64,000 bases of DNA from Chitinophaga ginsengisegetis. Lineage in GTDB: Bacteria > Bacteroidota > Bacteroidia > Chitinophagales > Chitinophagaceae. The notes below the pieces were generated by a model that was not told the origin of the DNA, made no database searches, and saw only the letters and a list, made by a program, of their open reading frames with translations. Positions 53,118 through 60,426 of the stretch are shown piece after piece. Position numbers and translations under genes: made by a program. Position 1 is the first letter of the stretch, and every line of letters begins with the position of its first letter. The stretch covers positions 558,001 to 622,000 of the forward strand of contig NZ_FUZZ01000001.1 in NCBI RefSeq assembly GCF_900168065.1, given 5' to 3'.

Positions 53118-54047
53118 ATGAAGATGAACAGCCAAAAGATTTTCCGTTTCAATACCATCACCGAATATCACCGGGCCGTAGGGTTGCCTAACCCTGCGCA
53201 TCCGTTGATCAGCGTGGTTCATCTGGATGACATTCAGCAGCCCATCGCCGATATTCCTTTCAGCCTGATCTACGACTTTTATTCCATCTCACTAAAAAAA
53301 ATGCAACATGCCAGGTTTAAGTATGGGCAGCAGGCAAGCGACTTCGACGAAGGGGTGTTGTTCTTTATGTCGCCCGGTCAGTTATTCGGTATTGACCTAC
53401 CGCACAATAGTGAGGTGAAACGGCCCGAAGGCTGGATGATCCTTATTCACCCGGATTTTTTATGGAATACCCCGCTGGCAAAAAACATCAGACAATACGA
53501 GTTCTTTAGTTATTCGGTATATGAGGCACTTTATCTTTCAGATAAGGAAGAGGCTATGATCACTGCCATTACCCGCCAGATTGAACAGGAATACAATGCG
53601 AACATAGACCGCTTCAGTCAGAGCGTGATCATTGCTCAACTGGAACTTCTCCTTACCTATTCGGAGAGGTTTTACCAACGCCAGTTCGTTACCCGTAAAA
53701 TCGCCAGTCACGAACTGCTGGCACGCCTGGAAGATTTTTTATCTGCATATTTCAGCAGCGGCGCATTGGCCCAAAAGGGCTTGCCGAGCGTTACGCTCAT
53801 CGCCGAAACTTTAAATATTTCACCGGGTTACCTGAGCAGCTTACTTAAATCTCTGACCGGCCAGAGTACCCAACAGCACTTGCACAACAAACTGATTGAA
53901 CTGGCCAAAGAGAAGCTTTCCACTACGAATCTTTCGATAAGCGAGATTGCATATGAACTGGGGTTTGAGCATCTGCAGTCGTTCAGTAAACTTTTTAAAA
54001 CCAAAACGAACCTTTCGCCAATGGAGTTCAGGCAGTCGTTTAATTAA
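53118..54047 (+). CDS. AraC family transcriptional regulator
   Basis: A 309-residue regulator. The N-terminal 200 residues are a cupin-like sensing domain. The C-terminal AraC domain (about 215-305) has two helix-turn-helix units, with SVTLIAETLNISPGYLSSLL and the signature ISEIAYELGFEHLQSFSKLF. It probably controls the neighbouring SDR gene or the lost NmrA gene, since AraC-oxidoreductase pairs are common. It starts 5 nt after the NmrA remnant. The ligand is unknown. Confidence 0.93.
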   Translation: MKMNSQKIFRFNTITEYHRAVGLPNPAHPLISVVHLDDIQQPIADIPFSLIYDFYSISLKKMQHARFKYGQQASDFDEGVLFFMSPGQLFGIDLPHNSEVKRPEGWMILIHPDFLWNTPLAKNIRQYEFFSYSVYEALYLSDKEEAMITAITRQIEQEYNANIDRFSQSVIIAQLELLLTYSERFYQRQFVTRKIASHELLARLEDFLSAYFSSGALAQKGLPSVTLIAETLNISPGYLSSLLKSLTGQSTQQHLHNKLIELAKEKLSTTNLSISEIAYELGFEHLQSFSKLFKTKTNLSPMEFRQSFN

Positions 54048-54160
54048 GTTATGAACGGGCGGTGGTGGCGGGCGCGGAACAACATTGCATGCATGAACGT
54101 ACTTCCTTAACGCTTTGATAATATAAAGCGATTACTTTAGCCTAAAATCAACCGGCTTAC

Positions 54161-54742
54161 ATGCAAGCAGCGCCTTCTATTACTGCCTCCTTATTATTAG
54201 CCTTCCGGAACGGAGAAACATGGGCTTTCAATGAGATCTTCACCGTTTACGACGCCCGCCTGATGGCCTACGCCGCTAAAATATGCGCCACCCGCCAAGA
54301 TGCGGAAGAAGTTGTACAGGATGTGTTCATCAGTCTTTGGGAAAACCGGTTGGGTATTGAAGGCCCGGATATTTCCGGCTGGTTAATAAAAGTATGCCGC
54401 AATAAAGCGCTTAAATCCCTTCGCAGGCACGTATTCCAGGCCGATATTAGCACGCTGCCTGATCTGGCGGCTACCCAGCAGAACCCTCTTGAACAACTTT
54501 ACTTTGATGAAATAGAAGAATATATCCGGCAGGTAATTCAAACACTTCCGCCTGCACGTAAAAAGATATTCCTCATGAACCGTGAACAGCACCTGAGCTA
54601 TCAGCAGATCGCAGATGAACTGGGCATTTCGGTATTCACCGTTAAAAAACAGATCAGCTTAGCCATCCAGCACCTGCGTGCCACCGTTACCCCGTATGCC
54701 TGTTCACTGGCGCTGATCATGCTTCCGCCAATGTTAAATTAA
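54161..54742 (+). CDS. ECF RNA polymerase sigma factor
   Basis: A 193-residue sigma factor. Region 2 is at about 20-85 (YAAKICATRQDAEEVVQDVF). Region 4 is at about 125-180 (LPPARKKIFLMNREQHLSYQ and IADELGISVFTVKKQI). It is first in a second sigma / fecR / TonB receptor locus. In the upstream 110 nt, TACTTTAG (54133-54140) resembles a -7 box but lacks a well-spaced -33 box, so autoregulation by an ECF promoter is possible. Confidence 0.94.
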   Translation: MQAAPSITASLLLAFRNGETWAFNEIFTVYDARLMAYAAKICATRQDAEEVVQDVFISLWENRLGIEGPDISGWLIKVCRNKALKSLRRHVFQADISTLPDLAATQQNPLEQLYFDEIEEYIRQVIQTLPPARKKIFLMNREQHLSYQQIADELGISVFTVKKQISLAIQHLRATVTPYACSLALIMLPPMLN

Positions 54743-54799
54743 TGTTACCGGTACTACTTTAGCTGCGCTTTGGGGTACTTCTGTTAAAAGTACCTCCCT

Positions 54800-55792
54800 A
54801 TGCCGGTTCCAACTGAATTATTAAAAACGTTACTCTTAAAGCAAAAGCAGCAAACCATTACCGAACAGGAAATGGTACTGCTCCGGTTATACCTTGCCAC
54901 AGCAGGCGCAGAAGCGGCCCTGGATGCGGTGGATTTTTCTGATATGCCGGAAGCTGGTGGTCAGCCGCATACGCCCGCAGACGTTCGTTATCAACGTATC
55001 CTGCAGGCAATCGATCAGCCCGCGGAAGCCCGCAGCCCCTGGCGGAAATGGATTATCCGTGCCGCTGCCGCAGTGTTTTTAACAGCAGGCAGCGCGGCGC
55101 TGCTGCACTATCTTTTACCGCCGTCAGCAGCCCCTGTACAAATGCTCACCTACCGCACCGGTAACGGAGAGATCAAAGCAATTACTTTACCCGATAGCTC
55201 ACGGGTGTGGCTAAACGCACGTTCCGTACTCCACTATCCTGCAACATTTAATACCCCTCAGCGCCAGGTAACCCTGGAACAGGGACAGGCATTCTTCGAT
55301 GTAGCACACGATCTGCAACACCCGTTTATCGTATCCAGCGGCCAGGGAGTACAAACAACAGTGCTGGGCACCTCATTCACCGTTCGGGTAGACAGTAATA
55401 CCGCCAATATCCAGGTAGCTGTTAAAACAGGTAAAGTAAGTGTTAAGCAGGCCAGCCATCCGGTTGCGGTACTAATGCCCGGAGACCAGGTTGATTATGA
55501 TGTGCAGCAATCCCGTGCAGCAGTCAGCAAAACAGATACCGCTGCCATCAGCCAATGGACATCCGGCAAAATTGTATTTACCCAGGCCAGCTTTGCCGCC
55601 ATAGCAGCCACTATGCAACAATTATACGGCCTACAGGTAATAGCAGGCAATACAAGTATTCCACGCAACCGTTACAGCCTTACTATCCGCTATGATGCCG
55701 ATCCGGTAAAGCTGCTGGAAGTTATCAGCGTCATAAATGGTAATCGTTGCGAATGGAAGAATACTACACACACCATAGCAGTACTCCATTAA
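54800..55792 (+). CDS. FecR family anti-sigma factor
   Basis: A 330-residue protein. A cytoplasmic part (1 to about 82) precedes a membrane helix (about 84-108, IIRAAAAVFLTAGSAALLHY). The FecR domain follows with TGNGEIKAITLPDSSRVWLNA and VTLEQGQAFFDVAHD. The C-terminal DUF4974-like module (SFAAIAATMQQLYGLQV) is present. It transduces the receptor signal to the sigma factor encoded 57 nt upstream. A 7-bp stem (GGTACTT 54774-54780 with AAGTACC 54788-54794) lies in the gap before it. Confidence 0.94.
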   Translation: MPVPTELLKTLLLKQKQQTITEQEMVLLRLYLATAGAEAALDAVDFSDMPEAGGQPHTPADVRYQRILQAIDQPAEARSPWRKWIIRAAAAVFLTAGSAALLHYLLPPSAAPVQMLTYRTGNGEIKAITLPDSSRVWLNARSVLHYPATFNTPQRQVTLEQGQAFFDVAHDLQHPFIVSSGQGVQTTVLGTSFTVRVDSNTANIQVAVKTGKVSVKQASHPVAVLMPGDQVDYDVQQSRAAVSKTDTAAISQWTSGKIVFTQASFAAIAATMQQLYGLQVIAGNTSIPRNRYSLTIRYDADPVKLLEVISVINGNRCEWKNTTHTIAVLH

Positions 55793-55800
55793 ATAAAAAA

Positions 55801-55846
55801 GTGCCTGTTAGAGCAGGCACCTTACACCCGGTATTGGAAGTACCGG
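55801..55846 (+). other. Two hairpins between fecR and the TonB receptor
   Basis: GTGCCTG (55801-55807) pairs with CAGGCAC (55814-55820), and CCGGTA (55828-55833) pairs with TACCGG (55841-55846). They fill the 84-nt gap. Neither has a T run on the + strand, so they may affect mRNA processing or partial attenuation, not full termination. Confidence 0.55.
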
Positions 55847-55876
55847 TATTTATTATACAATAAACAAAACGAAAGT

Positions 55877-58800
55877 ATGATTTTTTTTACCCGAAGCAGA
55901 TTAAAAATCCGCGTATGGACAGCCTTGCTGGTATTGATTCTGACTGTCCCTTTATCATCGCTGTTTGCACAACAGCCCTCCGCTTTGCTGTCTAAGCAAA
56001 TAACGTTGAGCTTCTCAGGCGAAAACCTGCTGGCCGGCCTGAATAAAGTAGCGCAAACGGCTCAGATAGAATTTGCCTTTAACGCGCAGCACATTGACCG
56101 TTACGCCGCGCCGGTAGCCAGCTATAAAAAACGTTCCGTAAATGATGTATTGAATGACCTGCTGCGTAATACTCCCTTAACCTTCAGGGACCTGAACGGA
56201 TATATTGTGATCAACGAACAACAGGGTGTAAAACCCGCTGCAACCACTATTGTAAGGGCGCCGGGAACAATAGGCGGAAAGGTGGCCGATGCAGAAACAG
56301 GACAGCCCATTGCAGGTGCTACTTTCCGCGTGGGCAATAAAGGCACACAAACAGCGGTCAACGGCGCTTTCAGCATAGTTATGGAAAAGGGCCGGTACAC
56401 CGCAATTATCAGCCATGTGGGTTATGTTACCAAAGAGATCAGTGATATTGTTGTGAAAGACAATGAAACCTTTACACTGGATATTATGCTGAAAAAAGAT
56501 AAAGGCCAGCTAAAAGGCATTGTGGTAAGAACAGCAGCCGGCAAAGAAAACGCAAATGCTTTATTGTTACGGCAGAAAAATGCCGCGGAGATCAGCAACG
56601 GTATCAGTGCAGAGCAGATTGCCCGCACACCGGATAAGAACATAGGCGAAAGCCTGAAGCGGATCAGCGGTGTAAGCATCGCGGATAATAGATTTGTACT
56701 TATCAGGGGTATAGGCGAACGCTATAACGCTGCTATGCTGGATGGCGTAGCGCTGCCCAGCACAGAGGCGCAGAACCGCAACTTCTCATTTGACCTGATC
56801 CCTGCGGGCCTGGTGGACAATGTGGTGGTAAGCAAAACGGTAACGCCGGATATGAACGTGAATTTTGGCGGCGGTGCGGTTCAGATCAATACGCGCGACA
56901 TTCCGAACGGAAATTTAACCAGCATTACAGCAGGTGTATCTTACAACGACCAAAGCACCGGAAAAGATTTCCTGAGCCATCAGCGCGGCAAATACGATTA
57001 CCTGGGTTTTGATGATGGCCGGCGTAATTATCCCGCTGGTCTTCAGCAAACAGACCGTAATGTAGGAGAGAACATTCCACTCACCGAAGCAGCTTATGAA
57101 GAAAAGCTGATAGCACAAAGCAAGCGTTTCAAAACAGATAACATAAGCGTGTACCGTTATAAAACAGCGCCTTCTCAAAACTATCAGCTCATCATAGGCC
57201 GCGTATATGCGCTGGATTCCGTAAGTAATAATAAGCTGGGCTTCACAGGCGCTGCTACTTACCGCAATACGCAAAACATAAATATCATTGAAAAACAAAA
57301 CAGGGGCGACTGGTACGCCGGTGACGATAACCCTGGTAAAAGTTACGGTTACAATACCACGCTTGGCGGCCTGCTTAATATTGGCTTGCAATGGGGTAAA
57401 AGCAGGTTAAGCCTGCGCAACACTTACACCCACATGTATGATAACGTACTGGTACGGAATATAGGATACAACAGCGATAATCCAGGAGAGTTTAAACCGC
57501 AGAATGTACCCAGCCGCATCCAGGAAGCAGACGACCCAACGTACACGGACCTGCTGCAGAATAAATTGTCCGGACAGCATATGCCGGGCAAGGTCAAAAT
57601 TGAATGGAACATTGCCCACACCGCTATCAGGAGAAATGAGAAGGACATGGTTATAGCAAACAGCGGTCCGATGTTGGTAAGCGGAGCCTATAGGTATGTA
57701 TATGGCTCCAGCAGCTCATCGGAACCACGGCCGTTTCCCTTGTCGCGCCATCATTACAGTAACAGGGAATCACATAACTCCTGGGATATAGCAGCCACCG
57801 TTCCTTTTAATACAGGCAGCATTTCAAACAGTTTTAAGGCCGGTTATTTCGGCAGCGCAAAAAAAGCAGACTTCGACTGGCAGATTGTGGCGCTGGCTGC
57901 TGACCCTTTAAAGATCCCCGACAGCATGCTCAACGTACCACTGGGTTATATGATCAACCCGGACAATTTCTCCGCCAATGGGTACTTCTACATGGCATCA
58001 AGCTGGTGGAATGATCGTTATGCCGGTAAAAGCAACATCCATGCAGGTTATTTGATGCTGGACACAAAACTGGCCAGCAAGTTACGCCTGGTATGGGGAG
58101 TGCGTGCGGAATATTACAAATACACGGAAATAAAAAATGGTCTTAATATTAAGGGAACCTCTGCATTCAGATCTAAAGAGGATAAGCCCCTGCAATGGCT
58201 GCCCAGTGCAAATATAACCTATAGCCCTGCGTCCATGCTTAATATCAGGGCAGCTTTCAGCAGCAGCGTGGTGAGGCCGGAGCTGATGGAAAACAGCCAG
58301 TTCTGGCGCTATAGCCCTTACCTGGGGGCAATGTTTGGTAACGAAGGTGTTTATAGTACCCGTATAAACAGTTATGATCTTAAAGCCGAATTATTTCCGG
58401 CAGCCGGCGATATTCTTTCCGTAGGCGGTTTTTATAAAAATTTCGATAAGCCGGCGGAACTAACATATGGCAACCTGGTGTATTACCTGCGCAGCGCCGA
58501 TTGGGCAAAGGTGTATGGAATTGAGTTTGAGCTGCGTAAGCGCCTGGATTTTATTGGCAGCAGCAGGTTCCTGAACAATCTTATTGTTTATGGCAACTAT
58601 ACCCTGCAGAGATCATCTGTTCGTGGCACCTTTGAGATCGCGGACCCTGCCGGCGGACCGGATCTGCAGGTGCCCGCCAAACAAAAACGCCCTATGTATG
58701 GCCAGTCGCCTTACCTCTATAACGCAGGATTGCAATACAGCGGCAGGCGCCTGGGCTGGAATGTAGCGCTCAATGGCGGCGGTTATAAGACTTATGTGGT

Positions 58801-59110
58801 GGCTGCCCTCTCTGATGAAATTGAGTATGAAAAACCCCGGCAGCAACTGGATCTTCAGATTAGCTATAAGCTGCTGAACAATCACCTGGAAATAAAGCTG
58901 AATGCAGGCAACCTGCTGAACAGCCCCTCAACATTCTTTACAAACAGAGGAAGCTACGAGAAGAATCCGGATTACACCAACCTTGGCGATTACAGTGAAG
59001 CATTACGCTTAAAACCAGGCTTCAGTGATAAATATGAGCCTGGCGACCTGGTTAAATTCAGCCAGAAATTCGGACGTACCTACGGCACGACTGTTTCTTA
59101 CCATTTCTGA
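55877..59110 (+). CDS. TonB-dependent outer-membrane receptor with STN domain
   Basis: A 1077-residue receptor with a signal peptide (to about 32). STN domain at about 35-105 (ITLSFSGENLLAGLNKVAQT), carboxypeptidase-regulatory-like domain at about 130-210, plug at about 220-345 (RTPDKNIGESLKRISGVSIA, RGIGERYNAAMLDGVALPS, NVNFGGGAVQINTR), then a long beta-barrel ending FGRTYGTTVSYHF with a C-terminal Phe. It lacks the SusC YVVDGVP plug signature, so it is not a SusC and has no SusD partner. The STN domain should signal through the adjacent FecR. Ligand unknown: metal chelate, peptide or protein are possible. Confidence 0.94.
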   Translation: MIFFTRSRLKIRVWTALLVLILTVPLSSLFAQQPSALLSKQITLSFSGENLLAGLNKVAQTAQIEFAFNAQHIDRYAAPVASYKKRSVNDVLNDLLRNTPLTFRDLNGYIVINEQQGVKPAATTIVRAPGTIGGKVADAETGQPIAGATFRVGNKGTQTAVNGAFSIVMEKGRYTAIISHVGYVTKEISDIVVKDNETFTLDIMLKKDKGQLKGIVVRTAAGKENANALLLRQKNAAEISNGISAEQIARTPDKNIGESLKRISGVSIADNRFVLIRGIGERYNAAMLDGVALPSTEAQNRNFSFDLIPAGLVDNVVVSKTVTPDMNVNFGGGAVQINTRDIPNGNLTSITAGVSYNDQSTGKDFLSHQRGKYDYLGFDDGRRNYPAGLQQTDRNVGENIPLTEAAYEEKLIAQSKRFKTDNISVYRYKTAPSQNYQLIIGRVYALDSVSNNKLGFTGAATYRNTQNINIIEKQNRGDWYAGDDNPGKSYGYNTTLGGLLNIGLQWGKSRLSLRNTYTHMYDNVLVRNIGYNSDNPGEFKPQNVPSRIQEADDPTYTDLLQNKLSGQHMPGKVKIEWNIAHTAIRRNEKDMVIANSGPMLVSGAYRYVYGSSSSSEPRPFPLSRHHYSNRESHNSWDIAATVPFNTGSISNSFKAGYFGSAKKADFDWQIVALAADPLKIPDSMLNVPLGYMINPDNFSANGYFYMASSWWNDRYAGKSNIHAGYLMLDTKLASKLRLVWGVRAEYYKYTEIKNGLNIKGTSAFRSKEDKPLQWLPSANITYSPASMLNIRAAFSSSVVRPELMENSQFWRYSPYLGAMFGNEGVYSTRINSYDLKAELFPAAGDILSVGGFYKNFDKPAELTYGNLVYYLRSADWAKVYGIEFELRKRLDFIGSSRFLNNLIVYGNYTLQRSSVRGTFEIADPAGGPDLQVPAKQKRPMYGQSPYLYNAGLQYSGRRLGWNVALNGGGYKTYVVAALSDEIEYEKPRQQLDLQISYKLLNNHLEIKLNAGNLLNSPSTFFTNRGSYEKNPDYTNLGDYSEALRLKPGFSDKYEPGDLVKFSQKFGRTYGTTVSYHF

Positions 59111-59126
59111 TCTAAAAAACATTAAC

Positions 59127-59936
59127 ATGAAAGCACCCTTTTTATACCTGTATATTATCTGTTGTATGTGCCTGCTGGCTGCCTTACCTGCCTGTAAAAA
59201 AGGAGAGTTGGTGAATACGCCGCAGGAAAGAGCTGTGAAGATGCAGTTTAAAGGCGCCATATTAAATGATACCCTAGAATTTGTTTCCAATGATAAAGTT
59301 ATTGGTGAGGCTATCAATACCTGGTTTAAAATGACAAATGTCTATTATAATCCTCATGAAAAAATTCAGCTGCGTAAAAAAGCAGACGGGAAAGTAGTCG
59401 GGGAATTTGAAGTGATGCCAACCCCTTTTTTGCAGGTAAAGAGAATATTCTACGATGGCGTAACTGCAACGGACAAACTGGAGCTGACGCCGGTGTCAGA
59501 TACCAATAACATGGGTTTTCGTCTGAAATTCGCTACCTCTTTCAAAGACTTCTATGGCGGTCCGGTAGACGTGGAAATTCTCAATCTGCATATTGACTAT
59601 AACACGTTTGAATTTAAATTTACTCCGCTTAAAACAATAAGCGGCGTAACCACTACGTTCGGCGATTTTTTTGAACTGCCTCCGCTGGCCACTATTGAAG
59701 ATAGTTACGTTTTCAAAGTATATAAGGCAGGAACAAAGGAGCTCCCCTACACCAGTTTAGAGAACGTTGAGCTAAGCAATCCGGAGTTCTATTACGGGGA
59801 TCTTACAAATGCCTATTACTTTGTTGCCGGTGACAGCCGGCTCCTGTCTATTTCACCATACATCGGCTTCAATGGGGATCATGATGTAGTGACCGATGGC
59901 TATAGCGTGGAGGACTTTTCATCCGCATTTAAATAG
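59127..59936 (+). CDS. Lipoprotein partner of the TonB receptor, unknown family
   Basis: A 269-residue lipoprotein when started at the ATG at 59127 (MKAPFLYLYIIC); an upstream start at 59025 would overlap the receptor gene. The lipobox LPAC predicts lipidated Cys23. The mature part is beta-rich, with VKMQFKGAILNDTLEF, a repeated IF/YDGVTATDKLELTP pattern and NLHIDYNTFEFKF. I recognise no family; it is not SusD. It starts 16 nt after the receptor gene and is probably its surface ligand-binding partner. Function by association only. Confidence 0.8.
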   Translation: MKAPFLYLYIICCMCLLAALPACKKGELVNTPQERAVKMQFKGAILNDTLEFVSNDKVIGEAINTWFKMTNVYYNPHEKIQLRKKADGKVVGEFEVMPTPFLQVKRIFYDGVTATDKLELTPVSDTNNMGFRLKFATSFKDFYGGPVDVEILNLHIDYNTFEFKFTPLKTISGVTTTFGDFFELPPLATIEDSYVFKVYKAGTKELPYTSLENVELSNPEFYYGDLTNAYYFVAGDSRLLSISPYIGFNGDHDVVTDGYSVEDFSSAFK

Positions 59937-60000
59937 CCGGTGTCCGGTGCTGGACAAAGAATGTCCATTTGCGGACAGTTATTAACTTGTAATTGAGCAT

Positions 60001-60034
60001 AAACAGGCCGTTCCTATCCTGGAACGGCCTGTTT
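60001..60034 (+). terminator. Strong hairpin after the receptor locus
   Basis: AAACAGGCCGTTCC (60001-60014) pairs with GGAACGGCCTGTTT (60021-60034), followed by AGTTAGTT. It ends the sigma / fecR / receptor / lipoprotein transcript. A second nested inverted repeat (TGGACA/TGTCCA within TGTCC/GGACA, 59941-59977) precedes it. Confidence 0.82.
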
Positions 60035-60087
60035 AGTTAGTTGGCACCTGATTTGTTCGATAAAATATAAACTAATACCCTGCACTT

Positions 60088-60426
60088 ATGCGTCGAACGT
60101 ATTTAGGTGAATTTGAAGAAGTGGTTTTACTAATGGTCGCCATCCTCGACGGAGAGGGCTATGGCGTTACGGTCAGCCAGGCGCTGGAAGAGCATACGGG
60201 ACGTACCGTTACATTCGGTACGGTTCATAACACGCTGATCCGGCTGGAAGAGAAGGGCTTTGTGCGGTCCGAACTGGGCGGAGCCACGGCCGAACGTGGT
60301 GGGCGGCGTAAACGGCTGTTCCGGATCACTGCGCTGGGAAGCCGTGCGCTTCAGGAAATTCAGCAGCTCCGTCAAAACCTCTGGCAATTATTACCTCCTG
60401 ACACACTTCGACCTGGCGGCTTATGA
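60088..60426 (+). CDS. PadR family transcriptional regulator
   Basis: A 112-residue winged-helix protein. EEVVLLMVAILDGEGYGVTV and the TFGTVHNTLIRLEEKGFV recognition helix are those of PadR. RRKRLFRITALGSRAL is the wing. It lacks a long dimerisation tail, as in the small PadR group. Its last 4 nt overlap the permease start (ATGA), so the two are translationally coupled. PadR genes directly before FtsX-like permeases with a prefix domain are a recurring unit. Confidence 0.92.
   Translation: MRRTYLGEFEEVVLLMVAILDGEGYGVTVSQALEEHTGRTVTFGTVHNTLIRLEEKGFVRSELGGATAERGGRRKRLFRITALGSRALQEIQQLRQNLWQLLPPDTLRPGGL

Noticed and set aside
59025..59126. Upstream start of the receptor-partner lipoprotein
   Set aside because: It overlaps the receptor gene and would bury the lipoprotein signal; the ATG at 59127 gives a standard signal peptide.
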